This document shows positions 7,793 through 14,607 of a DNA stretch of 16,859 nucleotides, piece by piece. The position numbers and the translations under genes were made by a program. Below the pieces are notes generated by a model. It had not been told where the DNA came from, made no database searches, and was given only the letters and a program-made list of their open reading frames with translations. The stretch's first letter is position 1, and each line of letters starts with the position of its first letter. The stretch comes from CAZQNF01 sp964403325 (lineage in GTDB: Bacteria > Patescibacteriota > Patescibacteriia > Magasanikbacterales > GWA2-37-8): assembly GCA_964403325.1 (NCBI GenBank), contig CAYOFO010000028.1, forward strand, positions 1 to 16,859. Reading direction: 5' to 3'.

Positions 7793-9205
7793 TTAAGCGT
7801 CGTCATTTTTTGGTTCGTCTTGGTTAAAAAAATCATTTTTTATTGTAAGTTCAGAACTACCGGGTTCAGCTTTTGGGTAAGTAACCTTGCTTACTCTTAT
7901 ATAACCACCACCCATAGTTTCCGGCATGCCAACCGTAAAAGTTGGTAGTTGAAATTTGAGCAGTTTTTTATCATACCGGGTATTTAATAAGTCGCCAGCA
8001 GTAATTGGTTGGCCATCCTTTTGGCCTTGATCTAAGAGTTCGAAAATACGACTGGTACTATATCCAATAATGTTTCCAGAAAAGGATATGCGTCTGTAAT
8101 CAGAAGTGGAATAGGTGAATTTTAAGGTTTTTATTTTTGAAGTATTCCAAGTTTGTGTTTCAGCATTCCACCCCTGTTTCGCATCACTATTTTGTAAAGA
8201 ATCTTGTAGTTTGTGCTGTATGTCGGATCTTATGTAATCGAGTCTGTCGGCGCCAAAACAAGTGCCATCTATAATGCTGGAATTTTCTAGATTGCCTGAG
8301 GCAATCAAAGCATCGGAAAATTCTTTATAATTTATATTATTCTCCGTTGGTTTGGTGGTTTTTGTATAATCTCCTATTTCAAAATCATTTGCGGTGGCGT
8401 GTCCTAGTAGAATTATGGTGGTCGGGCCTTTACTGGCCCGAATAGCCTGTAAGGCTCGTTGCTTGTTTTCTGCGCCTACGAAAAGATGCCAATTTTTTCG
8501 TTTAATATCAATTTTTTCTGCAATTTTTTTCAATTGGTTGTAGGAAGTGGAAAAAGAAATACCAAAAGCGCCAGGTTCGTCCGGGCGTCCAATTATGATT
8601 ACCGAAGTATTTTTTGACAAAAGTTCAATATGGCGTGATTTTTCCAGTTCTCTATAAATGCTTTCAAGAGCTTGGGAAAGATAGTGAGTATTATATTGAC
8701 TGGCGGCTTGGGCTATGGTTAAGGCGTCGAGAAAACTTAGCTCCGGATGTGCTGCAATGAAAGTTCTGCCTACGTTAGAAAAAATTATTTTTTTTACAGG
8801 CTCAGTTCCTTTGGTAAAAAGTCCTCCCAAACCGTTGGCTTTATCTTTGGCAAATTTTTTTGCTAAGGGTAAAAGTTTGTTGGAGTAATTGTTATGTAAT
8901 TGCTCTATGTAGGCTGCAACAGTTTCTTCAGAAAAATGTAGCACATCACAAGCTGGAAGTCTGAGTAGGGTAAAAACATCTTTGTCTGCTTGTTCTTTTT
9001 TTAACACCGTGTGTTCCTGAATTGTAGCAGGACGGCTGTACTGAAAAGCGTCAGAACAACCGGTTTCAGTAACGCTCAAGGATGCTGCTAAAAGACCGGT
9101 TGCTAAAGTTATTTTGGAATGAATTTTATTATGCGTAGGGGATTCTGTAACAGCTTTCAGTGGTTCAGACCCAGCTTTTATTTGTTCTGATCTAGGGTTT
9201 TTCAT
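7793..9205 (-). CDS. Putative membrane-anchored caspase-fold (clan CD-like) protein
   Basis: This 470-residue protein has a basic, polar N-terminus and a moderately hydrophobic segment at about 31-47 ending in G49-C50. The sequence before C50 (VTETGC) is not a good lipobox, so the export or anchoring mode is uncertain. Residues 60-190 are mostly helical and unrecognised. Residues 198-385 fit a caspase-like fold: a first strand (TSVIIIGRPDE), a strand and helix (WHLFVGAENKQRALQAIRA), then TTIILLGHATANDFEIG with a candidate catalytic H269, and SSIIDGTCFGADRL with a candidate C316. This is the His then Asp-x-x-Cys order of clan CD peptidases. A Ser/Thr-rich strand (KFTYSTSDYRR) follows. The last 80 residues are unassigned. 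It lies within an Fe-S gene set. Peptidase activity is inferred, not shown. Confidence 0.65.
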   Translation of the reverse strand: MKNPRSEQIKAGSEPLKAVTESPTHNKIHSKITLATGLLAASLSVTETGCSDAFQYSRPATIQEHTVLKKEQADKDVFTLLRLPACDVLHFSEETVAAYIEQLHNNYSNKLLPLAKKFAKDKANGLGGLFTKGTEPVKKIIFSNVGRTFIAAHPELSFLDALTIAQAASQYNTHYLSQALESIYRELEKSRHIELLSKNTSVIIIGRPDEPGAFGISFSTSYNQLKKIAEKIDIKRKNWHLFVGAENKQRALQAIRASKGPTTIILLGHATANDFEIGDYTKTTKPTENNINYKEFSDALIASGNLENSSIIDGTCFGADRLDYIRSDIQHKLQDSLQNSDAKQGWNAETQTWNTSKIKTLKFTYSTSDYRRISFSGNIIGYSTSRIFELLDQGQKDGQPITAGDLLNTRYDKKLLKFQLPTFTVGMPETMGGGYIRVSKVTYPKAEPGSSELTIKNDFFNQDEPKNDDA

Positions 9206-9246
9206 AGTCTGCAGATTTTCTCATTTAAATGTGAATGGTGATAAAT

Positions 9247-9275
9247 ATTGTATCTATTTTTGTTTAAACCCCCAA
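9247..9275 (-). promoter_or_regulatory. Possible promoter for the caspase-like gene
   Basis: On the minus strand, TTGGGG (9275-9270), a 17-nt spacer and TACAAT (9252-9247) form a promoter-like pair. The -10 matches at five of six positions but the -35 at only three. It would give a leader of about 35 nt. The -35 overlaps the last codons of the DUF59 gene. Confidence 0.35.
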
Positions 9276-9548
9276 CATTGCTCGCAGATCCTCCGGCATT
9301 TTGTACGGCGGGTCAAAGGTGATGGTGATATCAACTTTATCCGCACCAACGCCTTCCAGGGAATTTTTTACAGCTTCGTTAAGATCCGGTCCCCATGGGC
9401 AAAATGGGGTAGTGTAGGTCATGAGGATTTTGACGTCATTATTCTCTATTTCGATATTATAAATAAGGCCCATGGTGTAGACATCGAGGTGAACTTCCGG
9501 GTCTTTTACGGTTTGGAGAGTGGCGATAACTTGGTCGCGGGTGAGCAT
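9264..9548 (-). CDS. DUF59/MIP18-family Fe-S assembly protein
   Basis: A 94-residue single-domain protein of the DUF59 (MIP18, SufT/PaaD-like) family, members of which help assemble or deliver iron-sulfur clusters. It starts with a helix (TRDQVIATLQTV), then carries the family signature KDPEVHLDVYTMGLIYNI (15-32). The second signature TTPFCPWGP (46-54) contains the conserved C50, and VDITITFDPPY follows. Length and motif order are normal. The nearby ferredoxin genes on the same strand may be its clients, which is inference. No complete suf or isc set is present in the window. It lies 41 nt after tsaE. The ATG at 9548 is the only sensible start, since the family core begins within a few residues of it. 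Confidence 0.9.
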   Translation of the reverse strand: MLTRDQVIATLQTVKDPEVHLDVYTMGLIYNIEIENNDVKILMTYTTPFCPWGPDLNEAVKNSLEGVGADKVDITITFDPPYKMPEDLRAMLGV

Positions 9549-9589
9549 AGAGTAATTGGGTAGGATTGAATATTTGTTTGAAAGCAGGC

Positions 9590-10018
9590 TTATTCTTTGA
9601 TAGTAATAACGCGGTTGTCATCCTGGTGTTGCAAGGTTATATTTTTACTATTTTTTCCAGTTAAAAGCGGTAAAATTTTTTCCGGCCATTCAATAATGCT
9701 GATTGTATTTTTTTCGCCCAGATAGTCCAAAGCGCCAATCTGAATGAAATCAGCCGGGTTGTCGAGTCGGTAGGTGTCAAAATGAGCCAGGGTGGTAGCG
9801 CTGGGATGCTGTGGAATGGTATAGACATTCATGAGAGAAAAAGTGGGGCTGGTTATATTTTCCGTAACACCCAGGCCCTGTGCCAGGCCTTTTACCAAGG
9901 TAGTTTTGCCGGCTCCAAGATCGCCAAAGAGTAAAATAATGTCGCCACCTTGCAACTCATGGGCGTAGGCTTCCCCGATAGCTTGGGTGTCGGAAGGTGA
10001 AGAGGTAGTATAAATCAT
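9590..10018 (-). CDS. tsaE: tRNA t6A biosynthesis ATPase TsaE
   Basis: TsaE is the small ATPase that works with TsaB and TsaD to complete N6-threonylcarbamoyladenosine at position 37 of ANN-decoding tRNAs. The 142-residue length is usual. The Walker A motif GDLGAGKTT is at 32-40. It is followed by the family's LVKGLAQGLGV, SPTFSLMNVY, HFDTYRLDNPADF and IEWPEKILPLL segments, all expected in TsaE. The start ATG (10018) lies only a few bases after the predicted transcription start, so the mRNA may be leaderless. It is divergent from gatC, and both genes serve tRNA maturation or charging. TsaB and TsaD are not in the window. Confidence 0.95.
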   Translation of the reverse strand: MIYTTSSPSDTQAIGEAYAHELQGGDIILLFGDLGAGKTTLVKGLAQGLGVTENITSPTFSLMNVYTIPQHPSATTLAHFDTYRLDNPADFIQIGALDYLGEKNTISIIEWPEKILPLLTGKNSKNITLQHQDDNRVITIKE

Positions 10019-10026
10019 ACCAAATA

Positions 10027-10055
10027 AGTATATGTGTTCAGGGCGAATTGAGCAA
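10027..10055 (-). promoter_or_regulatory. Promoter for tsaE, probably giving a leaderless mRNA
   Basis: On the minus strand, TTGCTC (10055-10050), a 17-nt spacer and TATACT (10032-10027) are seen. The -10 is strong at five of six matches and the -35 is weak. Transcription would start near 10020, within about 2 nt of the ATG at 10018, leaving no room for a ribosome binding site. Confidence 0.5.
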
Positions 10056-10133
10056 GCCTTGAGGTTTGGAGGTTTGATGTTTTGAGATGGCCATACCCGG
10101 GTCTATTTTTTATAAAAAAGGCTGGGCGGTTAT

Positions 10134-10162
10134 TTGCCAGGTGGTCTTATTTTCAGTATACT
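10134..10162 (+). promoter_or_regulatory. Sigma-70-type promoter for gatC
   Basis: TTGCCA (10134-10139), a 17-nt spacer and TATACT (10157-10162) match the consensus at five of six positions in each box. The predicted start near 10169 leaves about 16 nt before the gatC ATG. The rest of the gap (10056-10133) holds only the AT palindrome TTTTTTATAAAAAA and a GC-rich CCCGGG, with no clear function. Confidence 0.65.
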
Positions 10163-10184
10163 GTGGGTATTAATTGTGTTTTGT

Positions 10185-10481
10185 ATGGCTATATCTATTG
10201 CCGAAATAAGAAAAATTGCTTTGTTGGCTCGCTTGCGTCTTACACCGGAAGAAGAATTGCATTATGCCGAAACGATTACGGCGGTGCTTGATTATATGGA
10301 GATTTTAAATGAAGTTGATACCACCGGAGTGGAGCCAACCTATCGGGGTATTGAACTCAGTAATATTACCCGAGCCGATGTAGCTGAAAAAAGCCCGTTG
10401 GTGGATGCCTTGCTCGCCCAGATGCCACAGGTGAAGGCAAAAAAATTGGTGGTTCCCGGGGTATTTGAGAATCCTTCCTAA
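10185..10481 (+). CDS. gatC: Asp/Glu-tRNA(Asn/Gln) amidotransferase subunit C
   Basis: GatC is the small subunit that wraps around GatA and joins it to GatB in the enzyme converting mischarged Glu-tRNA(Gln) or Asp-tRNA(Asn) to the correct amide form. From the ATG at 10185 it has 98 residues, the usual size. It opens with ISIAEIRKIALLARLRLTPEE and continues with VLDYMEILNEVDTTGVEPTY, the family core, then FENPS at the end. A longer reading frame starts upstream, but it would precede the predicted transcription start and lacks family similarity. gatA begins 9 nt after the stop. No Shine-Dalgarno is visible. Confidence 0.95.
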   Translation: MAISIAEIRKIALLARLRLTPEEELHYAETITAVLDYMEILNEVDTTGVEPTYRGIELSNITRADVAEKSPLVDALLAQMPQVKAKKLVVPGVFENPS

Positions 10482-10490
10482 TTGTTGTGT

Positions 10491-11924
10491 ATGAATCTAA
10501 ATGAACTTACTTTGGTACAGGCTATTGACGGCCTAAAAAATAAGCAGTTTTCCTCTGTTGAGCTCACTCGCGCCTGCCTCAAGCGTATTCAAGAGCGTGA
10601 TGGTGAAATTAATGCTTTCATTACCGTTACTCCAGAGCTAGCCCTGGCCGCTGCCGCAGAGGCAGATACAATGCTCTCGGGCGCACATGCAACAGCGCTC
10701 ACGGGTATTCCGTTTGCTGTGAAAGACGCTATTTGTACGGCGGGGGTGCGGTCTACCGGTTCGGCTAAAATACTCGATAATTATACGCCGCCATTTGACG
10801 CTACGGTGATTGCGCGTTTGCGGTCGCAAGGGGCAGTGCTGCTCGGAAAAAATAACTGCGATGCTTTTGGTCATGGGGCGAGTAACGAAAACAGTATGTA
10901 TGGACCGGTACGTAATCCGCATGGTACCGATTATGTGGCTGGTGGTTCTTCGGGTGGGTCGGCCGCAGCTGTAGCTGACCATATGTGTATTTTTTCCATT
11001 GCCGAAGATACCGGGGGCTCTATTCGCCAGCCAGCCAGTTTTTGTGGAGCGGTGGGGTTGCGTCCCAGCTATGGGCGTAATTCGCGTTTTGGTATTATGC
11101 CGATGGCGTCTTCTTTTGATACGGTTGGACCGATTACCAAGACCGTGGCCGATGCGGCTCTGGTGATGCAGGCCATAGCCGGCCCTGATCCGCTTGACGC
11201 TACCACGGCAAACGCAGCCGTGCCTGATTTTTCGGCATTTAATACTGGAGATAAATCATTGCGCATCGGTATTCCGCGTGAGTATTTGGCGGTTGCTGGT
11301 CTTGATTCTGAAGTAAAGCAAAAAATGACCACCACCATTGACCGTTTAGAACAAGCTGGTTACCAAATTGAAGAAGTAAGCTTGCCGCATACCAAGTATG
11401 CTATTGCGGTCTATTATATTGTGGTGCCAAGCGAAGACAGTTCCAATTTGGGGCGCTTGGATGGAATTCGCTATGGTACGCGCGCTGCCGCCAGTACTTT
11501 GCTTGATACGTATAGTTTGTCTCGTACCCAGGGTTTTCCCGAAGAAGTAAAGCGTCGTATTCTCATTGGAACCTATGTTTTATCGGCCGGTTACTACGAT
11601 GCTTACTATCAAAAAGCCGAAAAAGTTCGCACGCTCATCAAGCAAGATTTTACCAAGGTTTTTGAACGGGTTGATGTGTTGCTCACGCCGACGTCGCCGT
11701 TCCCGGCTTTTAAAATCGGCGAAAAAGCCGCTGACCCCATGAGTCTGTATTTGGCTGATGTAATGGTGAGTCCGTCTGCTGTAGCTGGTGTGCCCGGGTT
11801 ATCGGTACCAATTGGCAAAAACAGTCAGGGTCTGCCCATTGGCGCACAGATTATTGGCCCGGCTTTAGGTGAAGTAAATGTGTTGCGTCTGGGGCAAATT
11901 ATTCAAGACTTAGCTATTGTCTAA
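10491..11924 (+). CDS. gatA: Asp/Glu-tRNA(Asn/Gln) amidotransferase subunit A
   Basis: GatA is the amidase subunit that releases ammonia from glutamine for GatB to use on the mischarged tRNA. From the ATG at 10491 it has 477 residues, normal for the family. The amidase-signature triad is intact: K78 in FAVKDAI, the cis-Ser S153 in GGSSGGSAA and the nucleophile S177 in DTGGSIRQPAS. The flanking RSTGSAKILDNYTPPFDAT and LLGKNNCDAFGHGASNENS are typical. The upstream in-frame TTG at 10482 would add three residues and is less likely than the ATG. It forms an operon with gatC, followed 5 nt later by the LOG-family gene. gatB is absent from the window, so it must lie elsewhere. Confidence 0.96.
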   Translation: MNLNELTLVQAIDGLKNKQFSSVELTRACLKRIQERDGEINAFITVTPELALAAAAEADTMLSGAHATALTGIPFAVKDAICTAGVRSTGSAKILDNYTPPFDATVIARLRSQGAVLLGKNNCDAFGHGASNENSMYGPVRNPHGTDYVAGGSSGGSAAAVADHMCIFSIAEDTGGSIRQPASFCGAVGLRPSYGRNSRFGIMPMASSFDTVGPITKTVADAALVMQAIAGPDPLDATTANAAVPDFSAFNTGDKSLRIGIPREYLAVAGLDSEVKQKMTTTIDRLEQAGYQIEEVSLPHTKYAIAVYYIVVPSEDSSNLGRLDGIRYGTRAAASTLLDTYSLSRTQGFPEEVKRRILIGTYVLSAGYYDAYYQKAEKVRTLIKQDFTKVFERVDVLLTPTSPFPAFKIGEKAADPMSLYLADVMVSPSAVAGVPGLSVPIGKNSQGLPIGAQIIGPALGEVNVLRLGQIIQDLAIV

Positions 11925-11929
11925 TTTTT

Positions 11930-13258
11930 ATGATTGAACAACCTACCAAATTACCAAGTCTCACCACTACTGGCGCTACCATTAATTATCGGGATAGTTG
12001 GCGTGTTTTCCGGGTTATTGCGGAGTTTGTGGAAGGGTATCAGTTTTTATCGAGCCTAACGCGGGAGGTAACGGTTTTGGGTTCAGCGCGCCTGGCTTCA
12101 GACAATGTATATTATCAAATTGCTGAGCAAATCGGTGCTTTGCTGGGTAAAAATGGTTTTACCACCATTACTGGTGGGGGGCCGGGTATTATGGAAGCTG
12201 CCAACAAAGGAGCTTACGAAAATGGCGGCGAAAGTGTGGGGCTCAACATTCAGTTGCCATTTGAGCAAAAAATTAATCCGTATGTCAAAAAATCCACTGC
12301 TTTTCACTATTTTTTTAGCCGCAAGCTCATGCTTACATCGCCGGCGCAAGCCTTTGTTTTTTTGCCCGGCGGTTTTGGGACACTCGACGAATTTTTTGAG
12401 GTAGTGGATTATATGGTTATGGGTCAAATGGAAATGTCGCCCATTATTTTGGTTGGCAAAGCCTTTTGGCAGCCGATTATAGATTTTTTAAAAACCAAAA
12501 TGGTTGGGCTCATTCACGCGGTATCCGAAGATTTTATTGATAGCTGGCATCTGGTGGACACGGCCGAAGAAGCTTTTGCCTTTGTAAAAGATACCCAGGA
12601 TAGAGAGAATGTTTGTCAGACGGTTAAAGGCAATCCGTTTTGCCAAGATGGGACAGACTGGAAAGTTTTTCGTATGATGGCGGAATTGGTGGAAGGTTTT
12701 GAGTTTTTAACCAAAATTGAAAAAAATGTTACGCTCATCGGCAGTAAAAGTATTACGGCGGATTCGTTGTATTACCAGACAGCGTATGCTTTGGGGAAGC
12801 GGTTGGCAGAGCAAAAAATAGCGGTGATTACCGGTGGTGGTACTGGAATTGCTGAAGCCGCTAACAAAGGAGCCTATGAATATGGCGGCGAAAGTGTGGG
12901 GATTTCTCTTAGTTTAGACATGGTTGAATTAACCAATAAATTTGTCACTAAATCCAAAAGTTTTTATTTTCCGTTTATTCGCAAGCTTATTACCACGGCT
13001 CCGTCCCAAGCCTTTGTGTTTTTTCCCGGCGGATTTGGTACCCTGCACCAGCTGTTTGAAATTTTGACTTTACAAGAAACAGGCAAAATGCATCTGGTGC
13101 CAACTATTTTATACAATACTGAATTTTGGCAACCGCTCATGGAAATAGTTCATAATTTGTACCACACCTATGGTACGATTACCCAGATGGATGAAAACTT
13201 TATTAAAGTGGCCAACACCAACGAAGAAATTTTGGCCTTTTGCAACCTATCGGCATGA
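11930..13258 (+). CDS. Tandem two-domain LOG/TIGR00730-family protein
   Basis: The 442-residue protein is a duplication of the Rossmann-like LOG (lysine decarboxylase-like) domain. Family members with an intact motif act as cytokinin nucleoside 5'-monophosphate phosphoribohydrolases or related nucleotide hydrolases. Copy 1 (about 20-221) has GGGPGIMEAANKGAYENGGES (82-102), R131-K132 and PGGFGTLDE ending in E154, all intact. Copy 2 (about 240-442) is in exact register at +220 residues: GGGTGIAEAANKGA, R351-K352 and PGGFGTLHQ, where the motif glutamate is replaced by Q374. The repeats share stretches of identical DNA 660 bp apart. Usual family members have one such domain of about 200-240 residues. 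Copy 1 is probably catalytic and copy 2 structural or regulatory; this is inference. The stop overlaps the lgt start as ATGA. Confidence 0.9.
   Translation: MIEQPTKLPSLTTTGATINYRDSWRVFRVIAEFVEGYQFLSSLTREVTVLGSARLASDNVYYQIAEQIGALLGKNGFTTITGGGPGIMEAANKGAYENGGESVGLNIQLPFEQKINPYVKKSTAFHYFFSRKLMLTSPAQAFVFLPGGFGTLDEFFEVVDYMVMGQMEMSPIILVGKAFWQPIIDFLKTKMVGLIHAVSEDFIDSWHLVDTAEEAFAFVKDTQDRENVCQTVKGNPFCQDGTDWKVFRMMAELVEGFEFLTKIEKNVTLIGSKSITADSLYYQTAYALGKRLAEQKIAVITGGGTGIAEAANKGAYEYGGESVGISLSLDMVELTNKFVTKSKSFYFPFIRKLITTAPSQAFVFFPGGFGTLHQLFEILTLQETGKMHLVPTILYNTEFWQPLMEIVHNLYHTYGTITQMDENFIKVANTNEEILAFCNLSA
12222..12901 (+). repeat. Direct repeat within the LOG gene (two units, 660-bp period)
   Basis: A 20-bp identical stretch, ATGGCGGCGAAAGTGTGGGG, occurs at 12222-12241 and 12882-12901, exactly 660 bp apart. 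Other near-identical blocks, such as the CAAGCCTTTGT-to-CCCGGCGG region at about 12347 and 13007, keep the same period. They mark the two halves of the domain duplication. Confidence 0.85.
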
Positions 13259-14034
13259 TCCCGTTTTTTATTCGGGAGAGTCTGGATCTGGGGCCGATTA
13301 CGGTGCAGGTGTGGGGAGTCTGTGTGGCAGCTGGTATTTTTGCGGCGCTGGCGTTTGCCTCTCGAATTATCAAAAAGCAAGCTTTGTCCCCAGATCTGTT
13401 TTTTGATGTCGCTCTGGTAGCCTTGGTGAGCGCCTTTATCGGCGCCCGGCTGTTTCATGTGGCGTTTTACGAATGGAGTTTTTATGCTCAGTTTCCGGGT
13501 GAAATTCTTCAAGTGTGGCATGGTGGCATGTCGTCGCTTGGCGGTTTTGTGGGGGCGGGGGTGGGTGCAGCGCTCTATTTGCGGCTAAAAAAAATTTCTT
13601 GGTCGATGTTTGTGCCGTACGCGGATATCGGAGTCTGGTGTTTGTGGCTGGGATGGGGGATTGGACGCATTGGGTGTTTTCTTATTCACGATCACCCGGG
13701 TACGCTGTCGCATTTTGTGCTCGCTGTCCAATATCCAGGTGGAGCGCGTCATGACTTGGGGTTGTACGAGTCACTGCTGGGTTTTGGGCTTTTTATAGGC
13801 TGCACACTCCTTTTCCCTAAGCTCAGCCAAAAAGGCAGTGGTCGCCTGGCGGCCGGGTCGATAGCGGCCTATGCCGTCGCTCGGTTTGGTTTAGATTTTT
13901 GGCGGGTAAATGATGTACGTTATGGGTATCTTACTCCGGCCCAATGGGGTATGATAGCGGTAGTATTTGTATTGACGGCACGGCAAGTTTTTAGTAAACT
14001 ACCGCCACTTCAGGGAAAAGGGCAGGAAAAATAA
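13255..14034 (+). CDS. lgt: Divergent prolipoprotein diacylglyceryl transferase (Lgt family)
   Basis: Lgt attaches diacylglycerol to the lipobox cysteine of prolipoproteins in the membrane. This 259-residue protein has several hydrophobic spans and the family layout: an ITVQVWGVC start, QVWHGGMSSLGGFVG (87-100), GRIGCFLIHDHPGT (137-150) and a terminal ARFGLDFWRVND. The Arg of the GRxGN signature is kept (R138). Three positions important in E. coli Lgt differ by my alignment: Y26 is W20, H103 is L95 and N146 is C141. Acyl transfer activity is therefore not assured, though such variants may be normal in this lineage. The ATG at 13255 overlaps the preceding stop as ATGA, which indicates translational coupling. 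An upstream TTG at 13240 is less likely. Confidence 0.85.
   Translation: MIPFFIRESLDLGPITVQVWGVCVAAGIFAALAFASRIIKKQALSPDLFFDVALVALVSAFIGARLFHVAFYEWSFYAQFPGEILQVWHGGMSSLGGFVGAGVGAALYLRLKKISWSMFVPYADIGVWCLWLGWGIGRIGCFLIHDHPGTLSHFVLAVQYPGGARHDLGLYESLLGFGLFIGCTLLFPKLSQKGSGRLAAGSIAAYAVARFGLDFWRVNDVRYGYLTPAQWGMIAVVFVLTARQVFSKLPPLQGKGQEK
13972..14000 (+). promoter_or_regulatory. Possible tRNA-Ser promoter inside the end of lgt
   Basis: TTGACG (13972-13977), a 17-nt spacer and TAAACT (13995-14000) lie within the last codons of lgt. The -35 matches at five of six positions and the -10 at four. Initiation near 14007 would place the mature tRNA 36 nt downstream. Confidence 0.45.
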
Positions 14035-14042
14035 AAATATAC

Positions 14043-14131
14043 GGAGAGTTCGCATAGTTGGTCTAGTGCGCACGCTTGGAAAGCGTGTATACCGAAAGGT
14101 ATCGAGGGTTCGAATCCCTCACTCTCCGCCA
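14043..14131 (+). tRNA. tRNA-Ser (GGA anticodon), CCA encoded
   Basis: An 89-nt class II tRNA. The acceptor stem GGAGAGT (14043-14049) pairs with ACTCTCC (14121-14127), followed by discriminator G and an encoded CCA. The anticodon arm CACGCTTGGAAAGCGTG carries GGA. A long variable arm (TATACCGAAAGGTA) and the T-arm GAGGGTTCGAATCCCTC are clear. It begins 8 nt after the lgt stop codon. Confidence 0.95.
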
Positions 14132-14165
14132 GTCAACTGGCCACATTGGCTTGTTGGGCTGACAC

Positions 14166-14252
14166 GGAGAGGTGTCAGAGTGGTCTATCGTCCAGCTTTG
14201 CTAAAGCTGCAGGGAGTCAAATCCCTCGAGGGTTCGAATCCCTCCCTCTCCG
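14166..14252 (+). tRNA. tRNA-Ser (GCT anticodon), CCA not encoded
   Basis: An 87-nt class II tRNA. The acceptor stem GGAGAGG (14166-14172) pairs with CCTCTCC (14245-14251), with discriminator G at 14252. The anticodon arm CAGCTTTGCTAAAGCTG carries GCT, which reads AGC and AGU codons. The variable arm is long, and the T-arm is the same 17-nt sequence as in the preceding tRNA. The next bases are CTA, so CCA must be added enzymatically. Confidence 0.95.
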
Positions 14253-14309
14253 CTAGATTGGCAACTTCGAATCCAAGTAAAACAAGGGTTTTATGCTAAA
14301 GTTACTAGT

Positions 14310-14606
14310 ATGAAATTCAAGAACGACAAATTTCGTAAGAACAGAGGTGGATATACTAGGTTGCTAAAAATAAGCTGCGAAAAGTGCGCTTCTCTGATCT
14401 GTCTGTATCAAAAAGATGGTCCTGGTAATCTGCGCCGAATGCATATTGATCGGATAATTGATCCAGCAGTTTCTCTTTCTTTGAAACAATTTTTTTGCCC
14501 CAAAGATCACTTGCTTGGAGTCAAGATTATTTATGAAAAGGAAAACCGACCGGCTTTCCGACTTTTTGTAGATTCAGTAACAAAGGCAATCGTGAAAAAT
14601 AAATAA
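14310..14606 (+). CDS. Small zinc-ribbon-like conserved protein
   Basis: A 98-residue basic protein with a basic N-terminus (FKNDKFRKNRGGYTR). Potential metal ligands are C23-x2-C26 (SCEKCASL) and C63-x3-H67 (FCPKDHLLG), with C31 also near; together they suggest a small zinc ribbon, although the second knuckle is C-x3-H rather than CxxC. The segment YQKDGPGNLRRMHIDRI looks like a conserved surface. From memory, similar short proteins occur in CPR genomes, but their function is not known. RNA binding would fit the charge and is inference. It starts 57 nt after the tRNA-Ser(GCT) and is followed after 1 nt by the histidine-phosphatase-like gene, so the two are likely co-transcribed. No Shine-Dalgarno is seen. 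Confidence 0.8.
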   Translation: MKFKNDKFRKNRGGYTRLLKISCEKCASLICLYQKDGPGNLRRMHIDRIIDPAVSLSLKQFFCPKDHLLGVKIIYEKENRPAFRLFVDSVTKAIVKNK

Positions 14607-14607
14607 T

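Noticed and set aside
10105..10118. TTTTTTATAAAAAA palindrome between tsaE and gatC as a terminator
   Set aside because: No GC stem, and it lies between two divergent gene starts where no terminator is expected.
10134..10184. A longer GatC reading frame starting upstream
   Set aside because: The added residues do not resemble GatC, and the frame start coincides with the -35 box of the likely gatC promoter.
14258..14275. TTCGAATCC downstream of the tRNA-Ser pair, identical to part of the tRNA T-arm, as a possible att remnant
   Set aside because: Only 9 bp match and the flanks differ from the tRNA 3' end; chance or general T-arm similarity explains it.
14279..14292. AAAAC-AAGG-GTTTT hairpin after the second tRNA as a terminator
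   Set aside because: A 5-bp AT-rich stem with a short tail is too weak to call.
14066..14299. Open reading frame across the two tRNA genes
   Set aside because: It is produced by reading through the tRNA genes; the translated repeats are merely the T-arms.
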